Shown here in pieces: positions 25,469 through 34,369 of a DNA stretch of 64,000 bases. Every line of letters begins with the position of its first letter. Position 1 is the stretch's first letter. A program made the translations under genes and the position numbers. The notes under the pieces are model-generated. The model did no database searches. It was not told the origin of the DNA and saw only the letters and a list, made by a program, of their open reading frames with translations. Origin of the DNA: an uncultured Sutterella sp. (GTDB taxonomy: Bacteria > Pseudomonadota > Gammaproteobacteria > Burkholderiales > Burkholderiaceae_F); the NCBI GenBank assembly GCA_900544335.1, contig UQUS01000006.1, forward strand, positions 1 through 64,000, given 5' to 3'.

Positions 25469-26971
25469 CTACTCCCCGTTATTTGTGCTGCGTTCTTGCG
25501 CAGTCTCTTTTTTCCGAAGCGACTCGACGTGCTGCAAATACGCCTCGTCAACATCGCCCGTAATATACCGGCCGTCAAAGCACGAACAGTCGTAGTGCTT
25601 AACAGCCGGGTTCAATTGAATAATCGCGTCTTTGAGGTCCTCTAGGTCCTGATAGACCACCGCATCGGCACCGACGACCTTGGCTACCCCGTCCTCATCT
25701 AGGCCGTGTCCGCAAATGAGTTCGTCACGTGTTGTCATATCGATGCCGTACACGTTCGGGAACATCACGCGCGGGGCCGTGGAGGCCACAAAGACTTTGC
25801 GTGCACCGGCCTCACGTGCCAATTTAACAATCTCGCACATCGTCGTGCCGCGCACAATCGAGTCGTCGACAAGAAGCACCGCCTTACCTTCGAACTCCAC
25901 GGGCATGCCGTTTAGCTTCTGACGCACGGTTTTCACGCGCATCGATTGACCGGGCATGATAAACGTACGCCCGACGTAACGGTTCTTTAAAAAGCCTTCG
26001 CGGTAAGGGAGCTTTAAGGCGGCGGCAAGTTGCTGCGCCGCCGGGCGTCCGGAGTCCGGAATCGGCATAACGACATCGATATCGGCCGGGTTGATTTTCG
26101 AGCGCACCCGAGCGGCTAACTTTTCACCGAGCGTGAGGCGCGCCGCATAGACGCTTACGCCGTCCAAAACGCTATCGGGACGCGCAATGTACACGTGCTC
26201 GAAAATACACGGGCACAAATCGGTTTTCTCGGCGCAGACGGCACTGAAAAGTTCGCGGTCGCGACTGATGAAAACCACTTCCCCGGGCGCCACATCCCGC
26301 ATAAATTCAAATCCGAGACCGTTTAAGGCCACTGACTCGGATGCGACCATGTAGTCATACGTGCCGTCTGCCTTCTTTAAGCGTCCGATGCAAAGCGGCC
26401 GAATCCCGTGGGGATCTCGAAACGCCACAAGACCCTTGTTGATAATCAAGGCTACGTCGGCAAAGGCACCGCGCACGCGCGAATAAACCGAGCGCATCGC
26501 AGCAAAAAGGCGCTCGGGATTAAATTGCCCGCGTCCCGAGCAGTGCCGGGAAATCTCGTCGGCCACGACGTTTAAAAGAATTTCCCCATCACCGACCGTG
26601 TTGATGTGGCGAAGATCTTCATCGTAAAGCTCGTCGCGAAGCGCCTCGGCATTGGTTAGATTTCCTTCGTGGCAATACAAAATGCCGTACGGGGCATTAA
26701 CGTAAAAAGGGGAACTTTCTTCGTTGGAAGAGGCTGTGGCGCAGGTTGGATATCGGCAGTGACCGACACCGGAATTGCCCGCGAGGTTACGCATATCGCG
26801 CGTACGAAAAACGGCATTGACAAGCCCAAGCCCCTTGTGCAGGTGAAACTGCAGCCCCTCGACCGTCGCAATACCGGCGGAATTTTGTCCGCGATGTTGC
26901 AGTAACAGGAGCGCATCGTAAATGACCTGATTGACGGGCTCATTACTGATTAATCCGACAACTCCGCTCAT
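25469..26971 (-). CDS. purF: amidophosphoribosyltransferase with degenerate glutaminase site
   Basis: PurF makes phosphoribosylamine from PRPP, normally with glutamine-derived ammonia. The 500-residue protein is full length and the transferase half is intact (PRPP loop VLLVDDSIVRGTT near residue 365; IPDSGRPAAQQLA). In the Ntn glutaminase domain the N-terminal nucleophile is missing: the protein begins MSGVVG instead of MCG, so residue 2 is Ser (AGC). The oxyanion-hole segment reads CHEGNL instead of HNGNL, so Asn101 (E. coli numbering) is Glu (codon 26668-26666). Arg of HCRYPT and Asp of GDGEI remain. The locus is the usual folC-dedD-cvpA-purF order. It probably uses free ammonia. Confidence 0.93.
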   Translation of the reverse strand: MSGVVGLISNEPVNQVIYDALLLLQHRGQNSAGIATVEGLQFHLHKGLGLVNAVFRTRDMRNLAGNSGVGHCRYPTCATASSNEESSPFYVNAPYGILYCHEGNLTNAEALRDELYDEDLRHINTVGDGEILLNVVADEISRHCSGRGQFNPERLFAAMRSVYSRVRGAFADVALIINKGLVAFRDPHGIRPLCIGRLKKADGTYDYMVASESVALNGLGFEFMRDVAPGEVVFISRDRELFSAVCAEKTDLCPCIFEHVYIARPDSVLDGVSVYAARLTLGEKLAARVRSKINPADIDVVMPIPDSGRPAAQQLAAALKLPYREGFLKNRYVGRTFIMPGQSMRVKTVRQKLNGMPVEFEGKAVLLVDDSIVRGTTMCEIVKLAREAGARKVFVASTAPRVMFPNVYGIDMTTRDELICGHGLDEDGVAKVVGADAVVYQDLEDLKDAIIQLNPAVKHYDCSCFDGRYITGDVDEAYLQHVESLRKKETAQERSTNNGE

Positions 26972-27014
26972 AGTGTGTTTTTATCCTATTTGTTGCCTCA
27001 AAAAGAGGGATTGA

Positions 27015-27515
27015 TTAATAAATTCGAAATTCCTGACGCATCCGGGCAATGGTTTCCGGGAGAATCGGCATCGAGAGATCAATCACGCGCTCTGCCGGGA
27101 CAATCAGAACGGAATTGCGCCAATAGCCCGAGCGCGTAAAACTGGTCATGCCGAGTAAAAAGACGCAGGCACAAACAATCACCACCCCGCGCACAAACCC
27201 GAAAACAGCTCCGATGGAACGATCCTCAAAGGAAACCGAAGCAGCCGAAAGTGCGGCCCCGGCAATCCGTCCGAGGATTCCGCACGCAAAGAGCACGACA
27301 ACGGCAATCAAAATCGCCCCGAAAATCGTCCGTATCGAAGCATCGACACTCGGCAAGGGAATGAGTTCCCCGGCCCAGGGAGAAAACCTGAGCGCCAGGA
27401 CAATCGCGAGCACCCAACCGACGATGGCCATCAGTTCCCGAACGATGCCGCGAAACAGTCCGACGATTGTCGAAATCGCGAGGACGGCAAGAATAATCCA
27501 ATCGACTTCATTCAT
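27015..27515 (-). CDS. cvpA: CvpA family membrane protein
   Basis: CvpA is an inner-membrane protein originally linked to colicin V production and now to envelope stress resistance; its molecular role is unclear. The 166-residue sequence begins with the family pattern DWIILAVLAISTIVGLFRG and has about four helices. It lies 12 bp after dedD and 43 bp before purF, the classical arrangement. Confidence 0.92.
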   Translation of the reverse strand: MNEVDWIILAVLAISTIVGLFRGIVRELMAIVGWVLAIVLALRFSPWAGELIPLPSVDASIRTIFGAILIAVVVLFACGILGRIAGAALSAASVSFEDRSIGAVFGFVRGVVIVCACVFLLGMTSFTRSGYWRNSVLIVPAERVIDLSMPILPETIARMRQEFRIY

Positions 27516-27527
27516 AGGGCGATTCTT

Positions 27528-28331
27528 TTACGGTTTCTTCGCAGGTTTTTCGGTCATCACACCACCGTTTGTCACAGAATTAAGGGCGAGTTTATCTAAA
27601 GCAGCACGGGCCTTATCCATCGAATCAAAGCGCCCGACGCGCACACGCCATAAATCGGATTTGTGACGCTGTGTTTTTTCGATGTATACCGGCAGTCCCA
27701 GCTTACGAATGCGCGCAGCACGCTCGACGGCCGAGGCCTTATTGCTCGTTGCGACAATCTGAATGTAGTAGCGCTTGCCCGAGACCTCAACGGCCTTATC
27801 TTTTTCCGCCGGTGCCTTGGTTGCCGACGCCTGACGCACGACAGGGGGCTTCTTGGCCGTCTTCACCTGTCCGGAGGCGGCGGCTTTTGCGGGCTCTGCC
27901 TTCACGGGCGCACTTTTAACGGGCGACGCTTTTTCTTGGGTTCGTGGAGTCGATTGAGTTACACCGGATGTCGGGGGATTGGCCTGACTTAAGTTGCGAG
28001 CCACCTCCTCGGCTTTTTTGGTGTTTTGTGCCGTTTCCGATGCCTTCGGGGCAATGCTCATGCGCTGCGCATACGGAACCTTAGAGGGTGTCCCGATTTG
28101 CGTTTGTGCTCCGCGCGAGGCGTATTCCTCCGCCGGCTCAAAGACCCAAGGCAACACGGCGCACAAAAAAAGAACGAACGCAATAAACCCGACAACGCGA
28201 CGACGAAAACCTCTGCGGTCCGTCTTTTTCGTGGCCTCATCCAAAGACGTTCCCGCATAGTCGGCACCGAGATTGCCGGACGGACGTTGCTCGGAATTCG
28301 GACCGAACAGTTTTTGAAATTTATCGAGCAT
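27528..28331 (-). CDS. SPOR-domain protein (DedD type)
   Basis: The product binds denuded septal peptidoglycan in this family. The 267-residue protein has a cytoplasmic N-terminus, one membrane helix (GFIAFVLFLCAVLPWVF, about residues 48-64), a low-complexity Ala/Pro/Lys/Thr linker (about 80-180) and a C-terminal SPOR domain (YYIQIVATSNKASAVERAAR to the end, about 188-265). Its first 11 bp overlap the end of folC. The folC-dedD-cvpA order supports the DedD assignment. Confidence 0.88.
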   Translation of the reverse strand: MLDKFQKLFGPNSEQRPSGNLGADYAGTSLDEATKKTDRRGFRRRVVGFIAFVLFLCAVLPWVFEPAEEYASRGAQTQIGTPSKVPYAQRMSIAPKASETAQNTKKAEEVARNLSQANPPTSGVTQSTPRTQEKASPVKSAPVKAEPAKAAASGQVKTAKKPPVVRQASATKAPAEKDKAVEVSGKRYYIQIVATSNKASAVERAARIRKLGLPVYIEKTQRHKSDLWRVRVGRFDSMDKARAALDKLALNSVTNGGVMTEKPAKKP

Positions 28332-29673
28332 GAGAATCGGACTGACAGGCGCACGCCCCGAGGGCCTGCAACGTTTGTACGGCTTGTCCCACGGTCACAA
28401 AAGAACCGAACACGAGGATTCTAACAGGGTGCCGCAGATTACGGTTTGCTGCATCAAGCGCCGCTCGAAGGGCCGAATCCACCGAATCAAAGTCGCTGAT
28501 GGATTCATCGGCAATTTTGGCCTGATGCATCGCCTTCTTTAACTCATCAAGGCGAGCACCTCGCAGCCCCGTTAACCCCGAGATAAACCAGTGACTGACA
28601 GCCGGCGCCATCGTTCGTGCTACCGAGCGCATGTCTTTGTCGCTAAGCATCGCAAACACCGCATAAAGCATCTCTGAATTCGATTGCGTCGCCGTGATGT
28701 TTTTAAAAAGCACACAGGCTGCCTGCGGGTTGTGTCCGACATCGACAAAGACAGGGATGTTCGGAAAACCCGGTACCGTAAAGCGCTCAAAGCGCCCGGG
28801 CATGTACGCCGTCTTCAGACCTTTTTCAATCGCCTCACGCGTGACGGGAAGCCGGTCGGAGAGAAGCGTAACGGCCGCAATTGCCCCGGCTGCATTTTGA
28901 ATCTGATTTGTCCCGGCAAGTGCAGGCTTTGGCAAATCCTCGTACGCAGTCGCACCGAACGAAAAATCGAAGGTTTTTTCCTTAACGCGCGTTGTGAAGT
29001 CTTTCCCGTAACGAATAAGCGGCGCTCCGATTTTTCGGGCGTAGTCAATGAGCGTTGCGGGCGGATTTAAATCGGTCACAAGAGCCGGTTTCCCAGGCCG
29101 ATAAATGCAGGCTTTTTCGTAAGCGATTGCCTCGCGCGTTGTGCCGAGGTAAGCCGTGTGGTCGATTCCGATGGCGCAGACAATGCCGCAATCGGTATCA
29201 ATCGCGTTCATGGCATCGAGGCGCCCTCCGAGGCCGATTTCGAGCACGACGGCATCGAGCTTGGCATCGGAAAAGATCTTCAGGATTGCAAGGCCTGTAA
29301 ATTCAAAATACGTGAGCGGCATTCCGTCACGAGCGCGGTTGACTTGGTCAAAAGCGCGGCACAGGACCGAATCTTCCACCTCTTGACCGCAGATGACCGC
29401 CCGCTCGTTAAAGCGGAGCAAATGGGGAGATGTGTGCATGCCGACGCGGTACCCGGCGGCAAGTAACACGGAACTAATCAGAGCACAGGTGCTGCCTTTG
29501 CCGTTCGTGCCCGCCACGGTAAACACAGGGCAGGAAAAGGAAATCCCCATACGCGCAATCATCGTGCGCATACGCGTCAAGCCCAATTCAATGGGTTTGT
29601 CCGTGAGATTTTCGGCGTACGAGAGCCAAGAAGTGAGGGAATCCGGAGTACTCTTAATCGAATCAAAGGCCAT
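28321..29673 (-). CDS. folC: dihydrofolate synthase / folylpolyglutamate synthase
   Basis: FolC adds glutamate to dihydropteroate and extends the polyglutamate tail of folates. The 450-residue Mur-ligase-like enzyme has the P-loop GTNGKGSTCALI (about residues 55-66), FEFTGLAIL, GLGGRLDAMN and HTAYLG. It starts 2 bp after the upstream site-2 protease gene and overlaps dedD. The usual upstream neighbour accD is missing here. Confidence 0.95.
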   Translation of the reverse strand: MAFDSIKSTPDSLTSWLSYAENLTDKPIELGLTRMRTMIARMGISFSCPVFTVAGTNGKGSTCALISSVLLAAGYRVGMHTSPHLLRFNERAVICGQEVEDSVLCRAFDQVNRARDGMPLTYFEFTGLAILKIFSDAKLDAVVLEIGLGGRLDAMNAIDTDCGIVCAIGIDHTAYLGTTREAIAYEKACIYRPGKPALVTDLNPPATLIDYARKIGAPLIRYGKDFTTRVKEKTFDFSFGATAYEDLPKPALAGTNQIQNAAGAIAAVTLLSDRLPVTREAIEKGLKTAYMPGRFERFTVPGFPNIPVFVDVGHNPQAACVLFKNITATQSNSEMLYAVFAMLSDKDMRSVARTMAPAVSHWFISGLTGLRGARLDELKKAMHQAKIADESISDFDSVDSALRAALDAANRNLRHPVRILVFGSFVTVGQAVQTLQALGACACQSDSHAR

Positions 29674-29675
29674 GA

Positions 29676-30332
29676 TTACAGGACCAGTCGGACCATGAAG
29701 CGTCCGATTTCAAGAAAAGGACGAATGAAAAATGTCGTGGCTCCCGTGGCAATGAGGACCAGCATGATGGCAAGTCCATAGCGCTCCAGTTTGGAAAACT
29801 CATAAGCCCAGCGCCAAGGCAAAAGTCCCGTGAGGATTCTTCCCCCGTCCAAGGGAAGAATGGGAATGAGATTAAATGCCATGAGCATGAGATTGACGGA
29901 AATGCCGGCGTAAACAAAAGAGACCACGAGATTCAAAACGCTCTGATCGGGCGTCAGGATAAGCGCCAGGCGCAGCAAAAGCGCCCAGGCAATCGCCTGA
30001 ATCAGGTTACAGGCAGGACCGGCAAGGGCCACCCAAATCATGTCACGCTTGGGGTTACGGAGCATCGCAAAATTCACAGGGACCGGTTTTGCCCAACCGA
30101 AGAGAATGCCCCCCATACCCGTCAGAAGCGACGACAAAAGGAGCAACCCCGGAACCAAAATCGTTCCGACCGGGTCGATATGGTGTAAGGGATTAAGGCT
30201 TAATCGTCCGAGTCGATATGCCGTACTGTCACCGAAACACCGGGCCGCATAGGCGTGCGCCGATTCGTGTAGCGTGATAGCCAGAACAGACGGAATCGCG
30301 TAAACCAGAAGTGTCGTCAGAATCTGAATCAT
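29676..30332 (-). CDS. site-2 protease family (M50) membrane protein
   Basis: This intramembrane zinc metalloprotease-like protein has 218 residues and about five helices. Metal-site motifs are present: HESAH (residues 22-26) in the first long helix, and the distal ligand segment NLIPILPLDGGR near residue 165. It is of the short YwhC/Rip-like class with no PDZ domain. Substrates are unknown. It is the first gene of the operon running through folC to pdxY. Confidence 0.88.
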   Translation of the reverse strand: MIQILTTLLVYAIPSVLAITLHESAHAYAARCFGDSTAYRLGRLSLNPLHHIDPVGTILVPGLLLLSSLLTGMGGILFGWAKPVPVNFAMLRNPKRDMIWVALAGPACNLIQAIAWALLLRLALILTPDQSVLNLVVSFVYAGISVNLMLMAFNLIPILPLDGGRILTGLLPWRWAYEFSKLERYGLAIMLVLIATGATTFFIRPFLEIGRFMVRLVL

Positions 30333-30410
30333 AGGGTGCGCAGTCTAGCAAAAGCGCCTCTTTTCGGCTTAGGAAAACGGCAAAATCAAGCTGAATACAG
30401 ATAAAAATAT

Positions 30411-30484
30411 CCTCCGGGATTCCCGTAAGAAAACCGGAGGAGTCAGATCTTAAAACGGTCGGCGTATCCGAGACGGACACGCCG
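30411..30484 (-). terminator. tandem terminators after dcuA
   Basis: Two hairpins follow the dcuA stop on the minus strand. The first pairs 30474-30484 with 30460-30470 (11 bp, one G-U) and is followed by TTTT. The second pairs CCTCCGG with CCGGAGG (30434-30440 with 30411-30417) and is followed by a T-rich stretch. Tandem hairpins suggest a need for tight termination of a strong transcript. Confidence 0.7.
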
Positions 30485-30494
30485 TTAAATCCAA

Positions 30495-31829
30495 TTAGAA
30501 GACCTTGCAAGCAACGAAGCCGAAGGCAACGCTGAAGACAATGGCGAGAACGCCCGGGATGAAGAACGCGTGGTTAAACACGTACTTACCGATGCGGGTC
30601 GTACCCGTGTCGTCCATCTGGACCGCGCCAAGCAATGTCGGATAGGTCGGCAGAACGAACAGAGCGCTGACAGCAGCGAAGCAGGCAACGAGCATGTAGC
30701 TGTCGCCGGGGTTAGCAGCCGTGATGCCGAGAGCCGCGATGATGGACGGCGTGATGGCCTTAGCGGTAGCAGCCTGAGAATACAGGAGCATAGCGGCTAA
30801 GAAGAACACGACAGCGAGCAGGGCCGGATACTGAGAAACGGACGAAGCCGCGAGAGCCTTAATTTCAGCAACGTGACCGGAAACGAACGTGTCGCCGAGC
30901 CAAGCAACGCCCAAGACGCACACGCAGGCAACCATACCGCTCTTGAAGACGCTGGTGGAAGCAACATTACCGATTTGAATCTTGCAGGTCATCGTGATGA
31001 TTGTGCCGATTGCGAGCATGATGCTCATAATGGCCGCGTCACGCGGAACGATGACGGGCTTAATCAGACCGACAGCCGGAGAAATCGCGGAAGCATACAG
31101 AACGACAGCGATAACGCCGAGCAGGAAGATACCGACGGAGCGCTTCGCAAAGGGCTTGAGTTCCTTGACGATTTCGCCCTTGGGGGCTTCGATCAGACCG
31201 GCAGCCAAACGTTCACGATAAACCGGATCGTTTTCCAGTTTCATATCGGAAATGAGCGTCATGATGAAGGCCGTAACCATGCAGCCGGCAAACGTCGTGA
31301 TCAACCAAATACCGAGCAAGGCCGGGTAGCTCCAGCCGAGCGGTTCCAGAACGCCGCTCATGTAAATCACGGCCGCGGAAACCGGAGACGCCGTAATAGC
31401 AATCTGGCTGGCGACGACAGCGATGGAAAGCGGAACGACCGGCTTGATGTGCTGTTCCTTAGCGACTTCAACGATAACAGGAATCATCGAGAAAGCCGTG
31501 TGGCCCGTACCGGCGAAGATTGTCAACACATAGGTGACGGTCGGCGCAAGGTAGTTGATGTTTTTCGGATTGCTACGCAGGATGCGTTCTGCAATCTGAA
31601 CGAGATAGTCCAGACCGCCGGCCAACTGCATCGCGGAAATAGCCGCAATCACAGACGCGATGATCAGGATCACATCCCAGGGAATCGAACCCGGTTTCAT
31701 GCCGAGGCAGATGCCCAGGACAAGTACGCCCAAACCGCCGGCGTAGCCGATACCGATACCGCCCAAACGGACACCCAAGAAGATGGCGCCGAGCAGCACA
31801 ATAATCTGAAGAATCAACATAATATCCAT
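30495..31829 (-). CDS. dcuA: anaerobic C4-dicarboxylate exchanger (Dcu family)
   Basis: Dcu carriers exchange aspartate, fumarate or malate for succinate during fumarate respiration. The 444-residue membrane protein has the family start IFLGVRLGGIGIGYAGGLG, AISAMQLAGGLDYLV and TIFAGTGHTAFSMIP. It resembles DcuA more than DcuB in these stretches, so the symbol is a judgement. CTGGAGG precedes the start. It lies 152 bp after aspA, with hairpins but no clear terminator between them, so co-transcription is possible. Codon use appears strongly biased: a 335-codon antisense frame stays open opposite it. Confidence 0.92.
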   Translation of the reverse strand: MDIMLILQIIVLLGAIFLGVRLGGIGIGYAGGLGVLVLGICLGMKPGSIPWDVILIIASVIAAISAMQLAGGLDYLVQIAERILRSNPKNINYLAPTVTYVLTIFAGTGHTAFSMIPVIVEVAKEQHIKPVVPLSIAVVASQIAITASPVSAAVIYMSGVLEPLGWSYPALLGIWLITTFAGCMVTAFIMTLISDMKLENDPVYRERLAAGLIEAPKGEIVKELKPFAKRSVGIFLLGVIAVVLYASAISPAVGLIKPVIVPRDAAIMSIMLAIGTIITMTCKIQIGNVASTSVFKSGMVACVCVLGVAWLGDTFVSGHVAEIKALAASSVSQYPALLAVVFFLAAMLLYSQAATAKAITPSIIAALGITAANPGDSYMLVACFAAVSALFVLPTYPTLLGAVQMDDTGTTRIGKYVFNHAFFIPGVLAIVFSVAFGFVACKVF

Positions 31830-31981
31830 AACCCCTCCAGGTTTCGGTTAGTTGTTGTTATTAACAGCCTTCGGGTCTAACTCCCCGAGTTCCGCCCGTC
31901 TTCTCGAGCGGACCAGGCTAACGTATCTCCGCGGTGAGCGCCTCCTAAGGGAAGCGCTCCGCACGGAAATTCTTTCTCACC

Positions 31982-33382
31982 TTACATTACGAACTTCGGC
32001 GCAATGAGGTTCTGCAGGTTGAAGGTCTTATCCCATTCTTCCTGCGTCAGGAGCTTGCGTTCCTGAACGATGACTTCGTGCAAGGACTTGCCGGTGTGGT
32101 AGCAGTAGTGCGCGACTTCCGAGCAGGCCTTGTAGCCAAGGTGCGGCTTAAGAAGCGTGACGATACCGCAAGAGTGCATCACCATCTGGGCGGTGCGTTC
32201 GGCATTAGCCGTCACACCGTCAACGCACTTGGTGCGCAGTGTGTTGCAGGCGTTGCTCAAAACACGCATCGACAGGAACAGGGCAAACGTAATAACCGGT
32301 TCCATCACGTTGAGTTCGAGCTGGCCGGCAGAAGCGGCGAGCATCACGGTTGTATCCAAACCGATGGCCAAGAAGCAGCTCTGGTTGGTCACTTCCGGGA
32401 TCACGGGGTTGACCTTGCCCGGCATAATGGAGCTACCGGGTTGCAACTGCGGCAGATTGATTTCAGCCAAGCCGCAACGCGGACCGGAGGCGAGCAAGCG
32501 CATATCGTTGCAAACCTTCGTGAGCTTAACAGACAGGCTCTTGATGGCAGACGAGATGGCGACGTAACCGCCGCAGTCGCTCGTGGCAGCAATCAAATCC
32601 GTGCTGTTCTTGAAGTCAATGCCAGTCAATTCGGCCAACTTCTTAACGGCAAGAGCCGGATAATCCGGGTGAGCCGTCACGGACGTACCGATAGCCGTTG
32701 CGCCGAGGTTGACGATCTTGAGGTGTTCCTGAGCTTCGCGGATGGTCTTGAGTTCATCGGCAATCGTAAAGCCCCAGCCGTGGAATTCCTGTCCGAGTGT
32801 CATCGGGACGGCATCTTGCAAGTGGGTACGACCCATCTTGAGAACGCCCTTGAACTCGTCGGCCTTCTTGTAATAGGCTTCGACCAAGTCTTCGACAGCC
32901 TTGAGCATCACATTGCTGCGAAGCAACAGCGCCAAGTGCAAAGCCGTCGGATAGGTGTCGTTTGTGGACTGACCGAAGTTCGCATGGTCGTTCGGGCTAA
33001 CCAACTTGTAGTCGCCCTTAACCGAGCCAAGATGTTCGGCAGCGAGGTTGCAAATGACTTCGTTGCAGTTCATGTTGGTCGATGTACCGGCACCACCCTG
33101 CAGCCAGTCGGTCACGAACTGATCACGATACTTACCGGCGATCAGTTGATCGCAAGCCCAGCAAAGGGCATCGGCCACATTAGTCGGAATCGTGCCGAGT
33201 TCCTTGTTGGCAAGAGCCGCCGCCTTCTTGACATAGCCGAAAGCAATGACGAAGAAGGGTTCCTGACTCATCGGCATTTCCGTGATATGGAAGTTGTCAC
33301 GACCACGGGACGTCTGAACGCCGTAGTAGCAATCATCAGCAATCTCACGATCACCAAGGAAGTCGTTTTCAATACGAGACAT
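31982..33382 (-). CDS. aspA: aspartate ammonia-lyase
   Basis: Aspartase converts aspartate to fumarate and ammonia, feeding fumarate reductase. The 466-residue protein shows GGAGTSTNMNCNEVI near residue 96, the TSDCGGYV segment, and the superfamily signature SSIMPGKVNPV with the catalytic Ser loop. The AspA-type residues, rather than the fumarase-type ones, agree with its neighbour dcuA. CAGGAG lies 8 bp before ATG 33382. A 441-codon open antisense frame again suggests a highly expressed, codon-biased gene. Confidence 0.95.
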   Translation of the reverse strand: MSRIENDFLGDREIADDCYYGVQTSRGRDNFHITEMPMSQEPFFVIAFGYVKKAAALANKELGTIPTNVADALCWACDQLIAGKYRDQFVTDWLQGGAGTSTNMNCNEVICNLAAEHLGSVKGDYKLVSPNDHANFGQSTNDTYPTALHLALLLRSNVMLKAVEDLVEAYYKKADEFKGVLKMGRTHLQDAVPMTLGQEFHGWGFTIADELKTIREAQEHLKIVNLGATAIGTSVTAHPDYPALAVKKLAELTGIDFKNSTDLIAATSDCGGYVAISSAIKSLSVKLTKVCNDMRLLASGPRCGLAEINLPQLQPGSSIMPGKVNPVIPEVTNQSCFLAIGLDTTVMLAASAGQLELNVMEPVITFALFLSMRVLSNACNTLRTKCVDGVTANAERTAQMVMHSCGIVTLLKPHLGYKACSEVAHYCYHTGKSLHEVIVQERKLLTQEEWDKTFNLQNLIAPKFVM

Positions 33383-33688
33383 ATGTCTTACTCCTGTTGT
33401 TAAAGGACTTGTGTCCTTGAAAAAACTATTGTTACAGCCTACTTAGGCCGCTCCCCCTAGTTTTCTGAATCCCTCCGAAGCTCTGTAGTTATGAAAAAAC
33501 GTGTCCGCGACAAAGCAGGACACTACAGAACTTTTCCCTAGGTAAACTCCCCTAAAAATTAGGGAGATTTGCTTAGTTTTGTTTCGGTCGAGAGGATAGC
33601 ACACTCTGGAAAATAAAGCAGGGAGAAACTCTCTTACGCCCTGTTATTCAATCAATAATTTTTTCGTTACCGAAAGCGTCTAAGTAGA

Positions 33689-33709
33689 AATCTCAGAGCC
33701 TCTGAGATT
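33689..33709. repeat. perfect palindrome/hairpin
   Basis: AATCTCAGA and TCTGAGATT (9 bp) flank a 3-nt GCC centre. It overlaps the 3' end of the 72-codon frame. It could be an operator or a transcript end; there is no T run. Confidence 0.5.
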
Positions 33710-33911
33710 CAAGCAAAAGATACCCCGGAACCCACATCCGGTTTGAGACAGAAATCTCATCCATTCGATGCCGGAAAATCGGGGCAAGAACCTTATCGAT
33801 TAAAAGCGATACGAGTAGAAAACATTTATCACACGAGTGCGCAATTGCCGTGTCCCGAAACAAAACATACTCGACTGTTCCTTTTTTCTGCACGACAAGA
33901 CTGAAGCCCAT
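33693..33911 (-). CDS. possible small protein, 72 residues
   Basis: I do not recognise this frame. In its favour, ATG 33911 has a good ribosome binding site (GAGGAT, 6 nt spacing), and the translation looks mixed rather than low-complexity, with a hydrophobic stretch CFLLVSLLIDKVLAPIF and a CDKC pair. Against it, it lies in otherwise non-coding DNA, ends inside a palindrome and has no recognisable relatives. It may be a gene fragment. Confidence 0.25.
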   Translation of the reverse strand: MGFSLVVQKKGTVEYVLFRDTAIAHSCDKCFLLVSLLIDKVLAPIFRHRMDEISVSNRMWVPGYLLLESQRL

Positions 33912-34022
33912 GCCGATATCCTCAAGACTCTAAACGAATAGAAAACAATTAGGCCATAGAGCGGGGCAAAAGAAAAGACCGTAAGAGCGCGCTAGCGAAG
34001 GGTTTAGTCAATTCGTTTCGTC

Positions 34023-34048
34023 AAAGTCGGAAGACCTCACGACTTTTT
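34023..34048 (+). terminator. terminator-like hairpin of an unknown + transcript
   Basis: AAAGTCG (34023-34029) pairs with CGACTTT (34040-34046) and is followed by further T. No + strand gene precedes it within 600 bp, so it may end a small RNA that starts in 33.9-34.0 kb. Confidence 0.4.
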
Positions 34049-34311
34049 CACCTAAAAACCGCAAAACCCCTTGAGGCACAAGGCTCCGCTGGGTAGAAAA
34101 ACTTCGTTTTTGTGTAGTGCAACGTTTTAGTGTTTAGCAGGTTGAGCACCACGAAAGAATCCGGATTTCCCGCGCTCTCGTCCCCTTGTTTCGCGGTCTC
34201 GTCCGATGCTTCTCATTCAACCTCCGTACCCTGCGACCACCAAGGACCGAGAGTTTCACTCGGAGTGCCGGAAACTTTTTCGCCTCGCAGTCCGACAGCC
34301 AACACAAATCA

Positions 34312-34340
34312 TAAAAACGGCGAGGATTTCTCCTCGCCGT
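34312..34340 (-). terminator. intrinsic terminator of frdAB
   Basis: A perfect 10-bp stem ACGGCGAGGA (34317-34326) / TCCTCGCCGT (34331-34340) with a 4-nt loop, followed on the minus strand by five T. It lies 30 bp after the frdB stop. Confidence 0.85.
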
Positions 34341-34369
34341 CTCGAAACAGTACTTAACCTGAAAGGTGA

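Larger units (their letters stand above)
33383..34311. other. 930-bp structured non-coding region between aspA and frdB
   Basis: This region is AT-richer than its surroundings and holds many hairpins: AAGGAC/GTCCTT in the aspA leader; a two-part stem at 33483-33528 (CTGTA/TACAG outside GTGTCC/GGACAC); CTCCC-CTAA/TTAG-GGAG at 33547-33567; a perfect 9-bp stem at 33689-33709; AAAGTCG/CGACTTT followed by T at 34023-34048; and AAAAAC/GTTTTT near 34100. The aspA promoter must lie here, but I cannot fix it. Apart from the doubtful 72-codon frame listed separately, I see no gene. Confidence 0.5.

Noticed and set aside
28684..29070. Open frames on the + strand opposite folC
   Set aside because: They are antisense to a well-supported gene and lack start signals.
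30873..31880. 335-codon frame opposite dcuA, rich in Asn, Asp, His and Arg
   Set aside because: The composition is that of reversed hydrophobic codons; no start signal.
32078..33403. 441-codon frame opposite aspA
   Set aside because: Same reason: antisense by-product of a codon-biased gene, no family features.
33640..33665. FNR box (TTGAT-N4-ATCAA) upstream of aspA
   Set aside because: The best segment has only one good half site; the second half is poor, so it is not reported as a site.
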